Shown here: positions 47,049-56,778 of the stretch, piece by piece
Layout: each line of letters begins with the position of its first letter
Numbering within the stretch: position 1 is the stretch's first letter
Source of the DNA: Thermococcaceae archaeon
GTDB taxonomy: Archaea; Methanobacteriota_B; Thermococci; Thermococcales; Thermococcaceae
Length of the DNA stretch: 64,000 bases
Assembly (NCBI GenBank): GCA_030156945.1
Contig: JASGLT010000002.1
Location: 1 to 64,000 of the forward strand
Reading direction: 5' to 3'
Notes under the pieces: generated by a model
What the model saw: only the letters and a program-made list of their open reading frames with translations
Databases searched by the model: none
What the model was told of the DNA's origin: nothing
Translations under genes and position numbers: made by a program

Positions 47049-50000
47049 ATGCCATATATCGAGAAAATTGAAATGAAGGGCTTCAAATCTTACGGTAACA
47101 GAAAGGTTGTAGTTCCGCTTTCTAAGAAGTTCACAGCAGTAGTGGGTGCCAACGGGTCAGGAAAGAGCAACATAGGCGACGCTGTGCTATTCGTTCTTGG
47201 AGGACTCTCCGCGAAGGCGATGAGGGCAACGAGAATCAGCGACCTGATTTTCGCGGGCTCCAAGGCCGAGCCCCCCGCAAAGTACGCTGAGGTTGCGATG
47301 TACTTCAACAACGAGGACAGGGGATTTCCGATAGATGAAGACGAAGTTGTGATAAAAAGGAGAGTTTACCCGGACGGCAGAAGCACATACTGGCTAAACG
47401 GGAAGAGAACGAGCAGAAGCCAGATACTTGACGTTCTCAGTGCGGCGATGATATCCCCAGACGGTTACAACATAATCCTCCAGGGAGATATCACGAAGTT
47501 CATAAAGATTAACCCGATCGAAAGGCGTCAGATAATTGACGAAATTTCCGGAATAGCAGAGTATGATGCAAAAAAGGAGAAAGCCCTCCAGGAGCTCAAG
47601 CAGGCCGAGGAGAACCTCGCCAGAGTAGACCTCCTTCTCCGTGAGGTTAAGACGCAACTTGACAAGCTCGAGAAGGAGAGGAACGATGCCCTGCGCTACA
47701 TCGACCTTAAGGAGCGCGTTGAAAGGGCAAGGGTAATGCTCCTGCTGGGTGAGATAAGGAAGCTCGAGAACCAGATAGCTGAGGGCACCACGAGGAGCAA
47801 GGGGATAGAAGCGGAGATAGCAGCAATAGACCAGAGGCTAAAGGACATTGCAGAGGAGCTCGTGGCCAAGGAGAAAGAGCTCAACGCAGTGGAGAGGGAG
47901 ATAGAGGAGAAGAGCGAGGACGGCATGTTCGAGGTCACCAGGAAGATCAGCGAGGTGACGTCGAAGATAGAGATGGCCAAGAAGAACATAGAGCTTGCCA
48001 AAAAGGAGATTGAGGAGAGCCAGAGAAGGCTTGCAAAATCAAAGGAAGAGTTGAAAAAAGTCTCAGAGGAAATCGAGAAGAGCAAGGGAGCAATATCAAG
48101 GTGGGGCAAAAGGCGTGAAAAGCTCATAGCCGATATCAAGGAAAAGGAAGTTGTTAAAAACGAGCTTATCGTAAGGCTTGGCGAGATAGACAGGACTTTT
48201 GCCATGGCCAAAGAAGAGTTCGACAAAGTCGTCAACGAGCTTGAAGATGCCAAGAAAGAGCTCTACATAAAGGAGAGCGATCTCAGAAAATTCGAAGAAG
48301 AAATCGAAAACCTGAAGAATAAAATCGCACAGAATACCGCCAAAAAGAACTCTCTGAAAGTCCAAATAGAGGCTGCGAAGAGAGCTCTTGAGGAAAAGAG
48401 GTCTGAAATATCAGAGGTAGAAGGGAGAATATCAAAGATTGAAAGCAGGCTGAGGAAGGCAGAGAAGGAGCTTGAGGAAAAAACGCCAAAGCTGAACAAA
48501 GTAGTTAACGAAATATCCAAAGTTAAGGAAGAACTGATAAAGGCCGAGGCCCAAAAGGAGGTCGGAGGGAACCGCGCTGTTGAGTTCCTCAAATCCCAAA
48601 ACATACCGGGCCTTTATGGAACCCTGGGAGACCTGATAAAGGTTAGGAGCAGGGAGTACGCTACGGCCGTTGAGGTTGCCCTCGGCGGTCACTACGATAA
48701 CGTTGTCGTTGAGGATGATCGCGTTGCCGAGAGAGCTATAAAGCTCATAAAAGAGAGAAAGCTCGGAAGGGTTACTTTTCTGCCTCTAAACAAGATAAAG
48801 CCCCGCTCACTTCGGGAAGGCTTCTCCCTTGGAGTTCCAGCCATGGACGTGGTGGAGTACGATCCCAAGTTCAAGAACGCGGTGGCCTATGCTCTGGGCG
48901 ACACTCTCATCGTGAACGACATGGACGAAGCGAGAGCTGTGGGAATTGGAAAGGTGAGAATGGTTACTCTCGAGGGAGAGCTGCTTGAGAGGAGTGGAGC
49001 AATAACCGGCGGATACTACAAACCGCGCGGAAAGCTCAGTGTTGACACTGAGGGGTTGAGAAGGAAGCTCGAGTCTCTTGAGAGAGAAAGAGAGGGCCTT
49101 GAATCGGCTATAAATGCCCTGAAAGTCGAGATTAAGGGGCTTGAGAACGAGCTGTTCGAGCTTAGAATGAAAAAGAGTGAAGCCTCCAAAGACCTCCAGG
49201 TTGCTCAGAAGGAACTCGAGAGGCTTATAAATGAGTATAAAGCTCTGGAAGATGAGATCGAATCAAGTGAAGGGCTGATAAAAGTAACCGAGAACAAGAT
49301 TCACGCCACAAAAGGCGAAATTGCAAAGCTCCAAGGAAGAATCGAAAGACTCGAAAAGAAGAGGGAGAAGCTCAGAAAGGCCCTTGAAAACCCCGAGGCC
49401 AGGGAGCTAAATCAGAAGATCAGGGAAATAGAAGGGGAGATATCCAAACTAAGGGAGGAACTCAGCAGGGTTGAGAGCAAGCTTGAGAGCTATGAGGTGA
49501 GGCTGAACGAGGAGCTCCTTCCAAGAAAAGCGGACTTGGAGGAAGAAATAGAGGGGCTGGTTAACAAGATAAACGCCCTCAATGCCAACATAGCCGAGAA
49601 CGAAAGTGCAATTGAACGTTTGAAGAAAGAGCTTGAAGAACTAAAGAAAGCCGAGGAGAACGTGAAAGAGGAAGTTAAAGAGCTGCGTGAGAGGCGTGAG
49701 AAGCTGAAGAACACCATAATCGATCTCCGCAAGGAGAAAGACGAACTCCTCGCAAAGATGCAGGAGCTCAGAATCGAGGGCAACACGCTGAAGATAAAGC
49801 TTGCCCAGTGGGAGAACGCCCTCAAGGAAAGGGAGAGAGAGCTTTCTCACCACGATCCTCAGGTCATAAAGGGAATAAAAGAGATTCCCGTGGAGCTGGA
49901 GGCTTTGAAGGAGCAAATAGAGCAGATGGAGGAAGAGATACGCTCCCTCGAGCCCGTGAACATGAAGGCAATAGAGGACTTCGAGGTCGTGGAGAGAAGG

Positions 50001-50615
50001 TACCTGGAGCTCAAGAGTAAACGCGAACAAGTTGTTGCGGAGAAGGAGAGCATAGAGGAATTCATAGAGGAGATCGAGGGCCAGAAGAGAAACGTCTTCC
50101 TCCAGACCCTCAATGAAATTGCCAAGAACTTTTCAAGGCTGTTTGAAAAGCTCTCGCCTGGAGGGGAGGCCAAGCTCGTGCTTGAAAATCCAGAGGATCC
50201 CTTTGCTGGCGGACTCGAGGTTGAGGCGAGGCCCGCTGGCAAGGACATCAAGAGGATTGAGGCGATGAGCGGCGGCGAGAAGGCTATAATAGCCCTGGCA
50301 TTCATCTTCGCAATACAGCACTACAAGCCGGCCCCGTTCTACCTGCTTGACGAGATAGATGCCCACCTTGACGATGCCAACGTCAAGAGGGTGGCTGACC
50401 TAATAAAGGAGGCCGCTGAAAACAGCCAGTTCATAGTTATAACGCACCGTGACGTGATGATGGCCAACGCAGACAGAATAATCGGAGTCACCATGAAGGA
50501 CGGCGTGAGTAGGGTGGTCTCGCTCAGTCTTGAGAAAGCCAGGAAGATACTCGAGGAAATAAGGAGGAAGAGCGAGGCCGAGCACAGGGAGATGTTCGGG
50601 CGATTGGAGGATTAA
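47049..50615 (+). CDS. smc: SMC chromosome condensation ATPase
   Basis: The 1188-residue protein has the SMC layout: Walker A G-A-N-G-S-G-K-S at 33-40, a coiled coil to about 500, a hinge around 510-680 (L-K-S-Q-N-I-P-G-L-Y-G-T-L-G-D-L, G-A-I-T-G-G), a second coiled coil, then M-S-G-G-E-K and the Walker B D-E-I-D-A-H-L-D. No intein is present. A GTTATATATT box lies upstream and scpA follows 42 bases downstream. Confidence 0.96.
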   Translation: MPYIEKIEMKGFKSYGNRKVVVPLSKKFTAVVGANGSGKSNIGDAVLFVLGGLSAKAMRATRISDLIFAGSKAEPPAKYAEVAMYFNNEDRGFPIDEDEVVIKRRVYPDGRSTYWLNGKRTSRSQILDVLSAAMISPDGYNIILQGDITKFIKINPIERRQIIDEISGIAEYDAKKEKALQELKQAEENLARVDLLLREVKTQLDKLEKERNDALRYIDLKERVERARVMLLLGEIRKLENQIAEGTTRSKGIEAEIAAIDQRLKDIAEELVAKEKELNAVEREIEEKSEDGMFEVTRKISEVTSKIEMAKKNIELAKKEIEESQRRLAKSKEELKKVSEEIEKSKGAISRWGKRREKLIADIKEKEVVKNELIVRLGEIDRTFAMAKEEFDKVVNELEDAKKELYIKESDLRKFEEEIENLKNKIAQNTAKKNSLKVQIEAAKRALEEKRSEISEVEGRISKIESRLRKAEKELEEKTPKLNKVVNEISKVKEELIKAEAQKEVGGNRAVEFLKSQNIPGLYGTLGDLIKVRSREYATAVEVALGGHYDNVVVEDDRVAERAIKLIKERKLGRVTFLPLNKIKPRSLREGFSLGVPAMDVVEYDPKFKNAVAYALGDTLIVNDMDEARAVGIGKVRMVTLEGELLERSGAITGGYYKPRGKLSVDTEGLRRKLESLEREREGLESAINALKVEIKGLENELFELRMKKSEASKDLQVAQKELERLINEYKALEDEIESSEGLIKVTENKIHATKGEIAKLQGRIERLEKKREKLRKALENPEARELNQKIREIEGEISKLREELSRVESKLESYEVRLNEELLPRKADLEEEIEGLVNKINALNANIAENESAIERLKKELEELKKAEENVKEEVKELRERREKLKNTIIDLRKEKDELLAKMQELRIEGNTLKIKLAQWENALKERERELSHHDPQVIKGIKEIPVELEALKEQIEQMEEEIRSLEPVNMKAIEDFEVVERRYLELKSKREQVVAEKESIEEFIEEIEGQKRNVFLQTLNEIAKNFSRLFEKLSPGGEAKLVLENPEDPFAGGLEVEARPAGKDIKRIEAMSGGEKAIIALAFIFAIQHYKPAPFYLLDEIDAHLDDANVKRVADLIKEAAENSQFIVITHRDVMMANADRIIGVTMKDGVSRVVSLSLEKARKILEEIRRKSEAEHREMFGRLED

Positions 50616-50657
50616 CGGCCCTAAAAAGAATCCCGAGCAATCAAAGGTGATAAACTG

Positions 50658-51332
50658 ATGGAGTCCCGTAGAGAGGAGGAGATAACTCCCATCGACATAC
50701 TCCTCCAGCTTGTGCAGATGGGGAAAGTTGATCCCTGGAACATCGACATAGTTGACCTCACGTCCAAGTACATAGAGAGGCTCAGAGAGATGCAGGAGCT
50801 CGACCTGAGGGTTTCTGCAAGGGCAATTCTGGCAGCTTCCATCTTGGTCAGGATGAAGACTGAGGCCCTCCTCTATTCGGATGAGGAGCAGGAAGAGGGG
50901 GAGGAAGAGAAGGAGAGGATCAGGGTTGATGTTGAGCCCCTGGCCCCGCCTCTGAGGAGGGTGGAGCGTTACTACACCTTTGATGACCTGCTGGATGCCC
51001 TGATGGACGCCCTGGAGGAAGCAGAAAAGAGGAAGCCAAAGGTCAAGAAGAAGGAAAGGATAGAGGAGCAGGTGTTCGTGGTTGAGGACTTCCGCGTGGA
51101 CATTGAAAAGCACGTCCACAAGCTCTACGATATAGTGGCGAGGATTTACGTGGAGAGGGGTGAACCAATACCCTTCTTCGACCTTGTTTTTGACCCGAGA
51201 CCGAAGATAATAGCAAGGACTTTCCTTTACCTGCTCTTCCTGTCCAACATGGGGAAGGTAGACCTCATTCAAGAAGAGCCCTTTGGGGAGATATACGTTG
51301 TTCCCGTCATAAAGGGAAAAAAGGCTGCCTAG
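50658..51332 (+). CDS. scpA: Segregation and condensation protein ScpA
   Basis: The 224-residue kleisin bridges the SMC dimer. The N-terminal [17 protein letters not shown] and [19 protein letters not shown] segments are typical, as is the winged-helix C-terminus. A long acidic, charged stretch with many E and K lies in the middle. The ATG at 50658 follows AGGTGAT. It is in an operon with smc and overlaps the convergent gene by four bases. Confidence 0.92.
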   Translation: MESRREEEITPIDILLQLVQMGKVDPWNIDIVDLTSKYIERLREMQELDLRVSARAILAASILVRMKTEALLYSDEEQEEGEEEKERIRVDVEPLAPPLRRVERYYTFDDLLDALMDALEEAEKRKPKVKKKERIEEQVFVVEDFRVDIEKHVHKLYDIVARIYVERGEPIPFFDLVFDPRPKIIARTFLYLLFLSNMGKVDLIQEEPFGEIYVVPVIKGKKAA

Positions 51333-51751
51333 TCCCTCTCTGTTTTTCTCGCCGGGCGGAATGTTATGGCCAGGTAGGGTGGTTGAGATCCTATATAGAA
51401 AACTCTCTTCTCTTTGTTCACGTAGAAGCAGTATTCTCCTGGCGGGATGGCCTCCAGAAATTTGCTTGGCTTCGTGAAGCTAAAGAGCTTCCCGTCATAA
51501 AAAACGCACTCATAAGCCTCCTCTATTTTGGAAACCCTCTCCAAGATCTCCTCCCACGACAGCCTTTCACACTCAAGGGTCGTGCAAACGAGGGTTTTCC
51601 TTCCGTCGGTGAACGCAAAAACACCTTTTTTAAGCTCAATTATTCTCGCTCTGTCCAGAAAATGCCAGAGGGCGTCGTAAATCTTTTCTGGCCTTCTTCT
51701 CTTGACAAGCCTCTTTACAAGCCTTTCCTTTGCGTGCCTTGTGAGGAGCAT
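51329..51751 (-). CDS. Hypothetical protein with nuclease-toxin-like N-terminus
   Basis: The 140-residue protein begins with [11 protein letters not shown], reminiscent of the H-A-x-x-R-x-x-x-R start of small DUF4258-type toxins. The remainder is mixed alpha/beta with a C-T-T-L-E-C pair and a strand-rich end. It starts 25.5 bases from the centre of a symmetric TATA box and so probably has a leaderless mRNA. No family can be named with confidence. Confidence 0.6.
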   Translation of the reverse strand: MLLTRHAKERLVKRLVKRRRPEKIYDALWHFLDRARIIELKKGVFAFTDGRKTLVCTTLECERLSWEEILERVSKIEEAYECVFYDGKLFSFTKPSKFLEAIPPGEYCFYVNKEKRVFYIGSQPPYLAITFRPARKTERD

Positions 51752-51772
51752 GAGCTCAAATCAGTCCCAGAG

Positions 51773-51780
51773 TTTATAAA
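51773..51780. promoter_or_regulatory. Symmetric TATA box shared by hef and the divergent gene
   Basis: The palindrome TTTATAAA is centred at 51776.5. The ATG at 51802 (hef) and the ATG at 51751 (opposite strand) are each 25.5 bases from the centre. Since archaeal transcription starts about 25 bases from TATA, both mRNAs would be leaderless and the same box could serve both directions. Confidence 0.6.
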
Positions 51781-51801
51781 CATCCCCGCATATCTAATAC
51801 C

Positions 51802-54129
51802 ATGTATCTCCGGACTGAGCTGATAGAGCCCAGAGTGTACCAGGAGGTAATATACGCCCGTTGCAAGGACACCAACTGCCTTGTGGTACTCCCGACCGGC
51901 CTGGGAAAGACCCTAATAGCCATGATGATAGGGGACTACAGGCTCTCCAAGTACGGGGGAAAGATCTTGATGCTCGCTCCCACGAAGCCACTCGCCCTCC
52001 AGCATGCTGAGAGCTTTAAAAGGTTTTTCAAGCTCCCGCCAGAGAAGATAAACGTCATAACGGGTGAAATTCCTCCAGAGAGGCGTGAAAAGCTATGGAA
52101 AGAGAGCATAGTCATCACAGCCACGCCCCAAACCATCGAGAACGACGTACTCGCCGGTAGAATAAGCCTTGAGGACGTCACGCTTCTCGTGGTGGACGAA
52201 GCCCATAGGGCCGTTGGCAACTATTCCTACGTTTTTATAGCCAAGGAATACTTAAAAACTGCTCGGAACCCATTAATTCTTGGATTAACGGCTTCACCCG
52301 GTAGCGATGCAAATAAAATTCGCGAAATCGTTGAGAACCTTGGGATAAAGCGGATTGAAGTGCGGACTGAGAACTCCCCGGACGTTAAACCCTACGTTCA
52401 GAGGATAGAGTTTGAGTGGGTAAAAGTTGAGCTGCCCTCAATTTACAAGGAGGTTCGCAAGCTTCTCAGAGAGATGCTGAAGGAGAGCTTGAAGCCCCTT
52501 CACCAGGCAGGGTTCGTCTCAACGCACTCTCCGGATATATCGAAAAAGGAAGTGCTTGAGGCGGGCTCCAAAATAAATCAGGAGGTTGCCAGGGGAAACT
52601 ATGAGGTCGGAAGCCTCAGGATACACCAGGCCAAGGCCATTAAGCTCCTGCATGCGATTGAACTCCTCGAAACTCAGGGTTTGAGTGCTCTGAGTGCTTA
52701 CATAAAGAAGCTGAGGGAGGACAAAAGGACAAAGTCAAGCAGGAGTCTCATGGAAGACCTAAGGATGAGGAAGGTTGTTTATCTCCTCGTACAGGCAAAG
52801 GAGGAGGGGATAGACCACCCCAAGATGGAGAAGCTCAAAGAGCTCCTCAAAGAACAGCTGGGGAGGAAGCCTGAATCGAAGATCATAGTTTTTACGAACT
52901 ACAGGGAAACCGGGAAGAGGATAGTGGAAGAGCTCAAAAAGGCCGGGATTTCCGCGGAAAGATTCATAGGCCAGGCAAGCAGAGACAATGACAAAGGCAT
53001 GAGTCAAAAGGAGCAAAAGGAGGTTCTCGAGAGGTTTTCCCGTGGTGAGTTCAGTGTTCTTGTGGCAACGAGCGTGGGGGAAGAGGGTCTCGACGTACCT
53101 GAAGTTGACCTTGTGGTGTTTTACGAGCCAGTCCCCTCGGCAATCAGGAGCATACAGAGGAGGGGAAGGACGGGAAGGCACAGGCCTGGAAGGGTCGTCG
53201 TTCTGATGGCAAAGGGGACGAGGGACGAGAGCTACTACTGGGCATCCAGACGGAAGGAGAGGGGGATGTTTGAGGCGGTTAAAATTATAGCGAGAGAGCT
53301 TGAAAAGAGATATCAGGAGGAGAAAGTCCCCATGAAGGGCGGAAAGATCGTAAGGCTTGACGATTTCCTCAAGCCCTCCTCTAAGGTGAAGAAAGAGGAG
53401 AAAGAAGAGAAACAGGTTCAGAGAGAAGAGAAAGTCGAAGTTCCGGTGAAGCCCATTTTCGTGCGCAAGCCTAAGGGCATCGTGGTCTACGTTGACAGCA
53501 GGGAGCTCAGGAGTGGAGTTCCCAAGCATCTAAGGGAGCTTGGGGCCGATGTGGAAGTCAAGACTCTTGATGTTGCTGATTACGTGGTAAGTGAGGATGT
53601 TGGGATAGAGAGGAAGAGCGCCAACGACTTCATTCAGTCGATAATCGACGGGAGACTCTTTGACCAGGTTGATAGGCTGAAGAGGGCCTATGAGCGGCCC
53701 ATCATAATCATAGAGGGGGAACTCTACGGCATAAGAAACGTCCACCCCAACGCTATAAGGGGGGCTATAGCTGCGGTTACAGTGGACTGGGGAGTTCCCA
53801 TACTCTTCTCCTCGGGCAGGGAAGAGACTGCCCAGTTTATTTATCTCATCGCCAAGAGGGAGCAGGAGGAGAAGAAGAGGGAAGTTAAGCTCAGGAGTGA
53901 GAAGAAGGCTCTAACCCTAGCCGAGAGGCAGAGGCTCATAGTTGAGGGCCTACCAAACGTATCGGCGACGCTGGCCAAGAGGTTGCTTAAGCACTTCGGG
54001 AACGTTGAGAGGGTTTTCACGGCAACCGAGGAGGAGCTGAAGGAAGTTGAGGGCATTGGAGATAAGAAAGCCAGGGAGATAAGGAGGGTCATAACGGCCC
54101 CTTACGTTGAGGAAGAGGACAAGGCTTAA
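51802..54129 (+). CDS. hef: Hef helicase-nuclease
   Basis: Hef processes stalled replication forks and is the archaeal relative of FANCM and XPF. The 775 residues comprise an SF2 helicase (Walker A L-P-T-G-L-G-K-T at 30-37, V-V-D-E-A-H near 131, motif VI Q-R-R-G-R-T-G-R), a lysine/glutamate-rich linker near 530-550, an XPF-type nuclease with the E-R-K-S-A-N-D active site near 608, and C-terminal helix-hairpin-helix repeats. There is no intein. The leaderless start at 51802 lies 25 bases from TTTATAAA. Confidence 0.95.
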   Translation: MYLRTELIEPRVYQEVIYARCKDTNCLVVLPTGLGKTLIAMMIGDYRLSKYGGKILMLAPTKPLALQHAESFKRFFKLPPEKINVITGEIPPERREKLWKESIVITATPQTIENDVLAGRISLEDVTLLVVDEAHRAVGNYSYVFIAKEYLKTARNPLILGLTASPGSDANKIREIVENLGIKRIEVRTENSPDVKPYVQRIEFEWVKVELPSIYKEVRKLLREMLKESLKPLHQAGFVSTHSPDISKKEVLEAGSKINQEVARGNYEVGSLRIHQAKAIKLLHAIELLETQGLSALSAYIKKLREDKRTKSSRSLMEDLRMRKVVYLLVQAKEEGIDHPKMEKLKELLKEQLGRKPESKIIVFTNYRETGKRIVEELKKAGISAERFIGQASRDNDKGMSQKEQKEVLERFSRGEFSVLVATSVGEEGLDVPEVDLVVFYEPVPSAIRSIQRRGRTGRHRPGRVVVLMAKGTRDESYYWASRRKERGMFEAVKIIARELEKRYQEEKVPMKGGKIVRLDDFLKPSSKVKKEEKEEKQVQREEKVEVPVKPIFVRKPKGIVVYVDSRELRSGVPKHLRELGADVEVKTLDVADYVVSEDVGIERKSANDFIQSIIDGRLFDQVDRLKRAYERPIIIIEGELYGIRNVHPNAIRGAIAAVTVDWGVPILFSSGREETAQFIYLIAKREQEEKKREVKLRSEKKALTLAERQRLIVEGLPNVSATLAKRLLKHFGNVERVFTATEEELKEVEGIGDKKAREIRRVITAPYVEEEDKA

Positions 54130-54152
54130 GTTTTCAAAATTGTAGTAGAGAC

Positions 54153-54225
54153 CGCCCCCGGGAAACCGCGGGGGATGAGCGTCTCGGCGAGCCGTGATTC
54201 CCCTTCGCTCCCCGGGGGCACACTT
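54153..54225 (+). ncRNA. H/ACA pseudouridylation guide RNA, Pf9-like
   Basis: A stem GCCCCCGGG (54154-54162) pairs with CCCGGGGGC (54211-54219), followed at once by ACA and three bases, as in archaeal H/ACA RNAs. The internal loop has AAACCGC on one side and TTCGCTC on the other, the guide pocket. Above it GGGGGA pairs with TTCCCC, topped by TGAG...GTGA, which fits a kink-turn for L7Ae. The pocket sides look the same as those I remember for Pyrococcus Pf9, a rRNA guide. Confidence 0.8.
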
Positions 54226-55064
54226 CAGCCAAAGATTGCCCTAACACCAGTTGCGGCAAATATCAGGAGTTCTATCATCTTATAGGCTTCCTCCACGCTG
54301 TTTGCTTCAAACTCGACAGTCTTGCCGTCTATCCTCCTGACAAGGGGGCAAAGTTCGGCTGCATCAGCAAAGCCGCTGTTCAGGAAGCGCATTCCCACTT
54401 TGACCGGCTTTTCCACGCTCAGGGGTTTTATAGCTCCCTCTTTCCAGCGCTTTACAGCCTCTTTCGTCCCTTTCCTGAGGAGGTCCTTTATGGCATCCAT
54501 TGAGGGGCTGATAGCGGAGTATCTTGAGAAGCTCTCCTTGAGGGGGACACCAACGGTCTCCGGAAGTGCATCTCTCACGTCACTTTCAAGCAGTGCCCTA
54601 TCACCAGCGACTAGAATGACGGGGACGCCCCACTCTCCGAGCAGATAGGCGTTCAGAAGGGTCTCGCTGACGGCTCTCCCGTTCACGGTTATCCAGTCTA
54701 TTGTGGAGCCACTGTAGGTGTGTTCAAAAGTCGCCCTCCCCACTCCACTCCTTGCGTGATAGCCAAGAAAGATAGCCACGTCACTACCCTTACCTCCAGC
54801 AACCATGCTGAGTGGCCTCGGGAATCCCCTAACGAGCTTCACAAAGCCGGGCATCTCCTCGGGGATGATGTTCACCATGGGGCCGTGACTGTCGGCGACA
54901 ACGACTTCCTCAAAGCCAAGCTCGTGGAGTGTCATTGCGGTTATCTTAACGACCTCAGTCGCTATTTTTCTAGCCTCGCCATAGAGCGCCTTCTTTACAC
55001 TCAGGTGTTCGGGACTGACGACGTGGGGCAGGCCCTCCAGGTCGAGGGATATGAAAGCTCTCAT
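54225..55064 (-). CDS. dppA: D-aminopeptidase DppA (M55)
   Basis: The 279-residue M55 metallopeptidase forms a ring-shaped decamer in Bacillus and cleaves N-terminal D-amino acids. The zinc motif S-L-D-L-E-G at 5-10, D-S-H-G-P-M near 60 and F-L-G-Y-H-A-R near 100, with F-E-H-T-Y-S near 114, are visible. The ATG at 55064 follows GGTGG. Its stop lies at the end of the H/ACA RNA on the other strand. Confidence 0.9.
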   Translation of the reverse strand: MRAFISLDLEGLPHVVSPEHLSVKKALYGEARKIATEVVKITAMTLHELGFEEVVVADSHGPMVNIIPEEMPGFVKLVRGFPRPLSMVAGGKGSDVAIFLGYHARSGVGRATFEHTYSGSTIDWITVNGRAVSETLLNAYLLGEWGVPVILVAGDRALLESDVRDALPETVGVPLKESFSRYSAISPSMDAIKDLLRKGTKEAVKRWKEGAIKPLSVEKPVKVGMRFLNSGFADAAELCPLVRRIDGKTVEFEANSVEEAYKMIELLIFAATGVRAIFG

Positions 55065-55214
55065 CGATACCACCTTTTTTCTGCAGGAATGGGGACAATA
55101 AATCCCTTTTGATCGCGAGATAACTACCGGGAATATCCCGCGGGCAACCCAACAACTGCCGCTTATGAAAAAGGTTTTATATGTCTTCCTTCATAAAATA
55201 GAGTGGTGATACGT

Positions 55215-55454
55215 ATGCAAATCGTCGAAATAGACATAAAGCTCCCCTACAAGGAGAGGGGGGCCATACTGTCGAAGATCGTTTCCAAGTTTGGTGGCAG
55301 GATAAGGGACATACACTTCCACCCGCCTGACCCCATGGGTGTTGGAGAAATTAAGATGGAGCTAGAAGTAGAAAAAGAGAGGAACGTAATCTCGGAGCTT
55401 AAGAGGCTCCTGAAGGACAGCAGGTTCTCCTTCAGGATACTCAGCGAGGCTTGA
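55215..55454 (+). CDS. Small hypothetical protein, ACT-like appearance
   Basis: The 79-residue protein alternates strands and helices (I-V-E-I-D-I-K, R-G-A-I-L-S-K-I-V-S-K-F-G-G, I-K-M-E-L-E-V) in the order expected for a ferredoxin-like or ACT fold. The motif H-F-H-P-P-D-P-M-G is notable. The ATG at 55215 follows GGTGAT, with a TTTTATATG box upstream. No firm family. Confidence 0.6.
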   Translation: MQIVEIDIKLPYKERGAILSKIVSKFGGRIRDIHFHPPDPMGVGEIKMELEVEKERNVISELKRLLKDSRFSFRILSEA

Positions 55455-55479
55455 CTTCTGCCTTTCTTCTCTCCCCAGT

Positions 55480-56778
55480 TCAAGTTTTCGAGTTCCGGAT
55501 TTTTCCCATGAGGCTCAACGGCAACAGTGACAGCAACACCAGAACTCCGACTCCACATGTACTCTCATTCTCGGACGTTGATGAACTACTGATTTCAGTC
55601 TTCTTGTTCGTGGAGATGGAGTAGTTACTGTGGTTCGTCTCCTTGGGGGTGAAAGTTGTAGAAGATTCAGAAGATTCCACAGTCCAGTTCTCGTGAACCG
55701 CCGGACAGGAACAGCAGTGAACGTTCCGGTATTTGACGGGAGAGGGAATAACCGTTACCCCCTCCTCGGACACGTGAATCAGCGGGAGTTCTATAAGGGT
55801 GTTGTTCTCGTAGAGGTAGATTGAAATGTTCATCGGTCTCGGAGGGTATTTTTTGGTAAGGTACGGGGGGCTAAATATGAATCTATAATCCCCGCTGTGA
55901 AACGTGTAGTTATCCTCCACCCACATGCTCCCGTTGAAATAGGCTATCCCTCTCCCAGGAGGCACGATCAAAAGTCCATCTCCTATGGTTATCGCACAGG
56001 AGTCGTTGACCGGCTCAAGTCTTGACGTCAACTCTTCCTTCAAGGGAATCCTGTACCTTGACGAAACGACGATCCAGTCGCCCTCAATTTTCAGGGGCAG
56101 ACACTTCCTGTTCCTGAGAGTGAAGAAATCAAACGGTAGCAAGTTATGCAACCAGGCATCGTAAGGGTTGAACTTGTCCTCAAGGCTCAAGTTCTTCTCG
56201 TTCCCAACGGCCACCAACTTAACGGATTCATCCACCCTGTACAGGCTTCTGTTTCCAATAGGATACTCGTAAATCAGAACGTAAGGCATTGAAATGTTAA
56301 GGTTCCCATGCTGAGGCACTTCTCCAATCTTCTGGATTGCACCGTTGCAGTAGCGGATCACAGCTAAATGATCAGCGCAGGGGGGATGCTTCATTGGAAA
56401 ACTCGTGTTGGCGGAGGCTGGAAGAAAAAGATACAGCCAGCCCTTATAAAAAGCCAGGGGTGGCAGCTCGAACCCCGAAAAAGCCATGTAATCAACGTAG
56501 TAGGCACCACTCTCATTGACATAGAAGATGAAATAAGTCCAAAGGTCAATGGGCATGAGCTCTGGTACATGTGGACGAGATACTGGAAAAAGGCCGGCTT
56601 CTTCGTAATAGTCGTATTCGACTCCCACGAGGGCCCCTTTGGAGTCAGCGTAGATCACGAAGGGCTGGAGCGAAATCCCCCAAGGGTAGTCAGAATACTC
56701 CTGGGAGGATACATTCTGGAGGGACAAGACAAGAAGAAGAAAAATGGAAAGCGCTCTAGCTGGCTTTAGCTTAGACAT
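55480..56778 (-). CDS. Secreted protein with degenerate CGP-type C-terminus
   Basis: The 432-residue protein has a signal peptide (about 1-25), many N-x-S/T glycosylation sites, a Ser/Thr-rich stalk near 370-405, and a C-terminal S-T-C-G-V-G-V-L-V-L-L-S-L-L-P-L then K-I-R-N-S-K. This resembles CGP-CTERM with valine in place of proline. It overlaps the upstream DUF4855-like gene by eight bases. The function is unknown; surface attachment is likely. Confidence 0.7.
   Translation of the reverse strand: MSKLKPARALSIFLLLVLSLQNVSSQEYSDYPWGISLQPFVIYADSKGALVGVEYDYYEEAGLFPVSRPHVPELMPIDLWTYFIFYVNESGAYYVDYMAFSGFELPPLAFYKGWLYLFLPASANTSFPMKHPPCADHLAVIRYCNGAIQKIGEVPQHGNLNISMPYVLIYEYPIGNRSLYRVDESVKLVAVGNEKNLSLEDKFNPYDAWLHNLLPFDFFTLRNRKCLPLKIEGDWIVVSSRYRIPLKEELTSRLEPVNDSCAITIGDGLLIVPPGRGIAYFNGSMWVEDNYTFHSGDYRFIFSPPYLTKKYPPRPMNISIYLYENNTLIELPLIHVSEEGVTVIPSPVKYRNVHCCSCPAVHENWTVESSESSTTFTPKETNHSNYSISTNKKTEISSSSTSENESTCGVGVLVLLSLLPLSLMGKIRNSKT

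Noticed and set aside
47049-50615. Possible intein in SMC
   Set aside because: The coiled coils and Walker motifs run without interruption and the length is normal.
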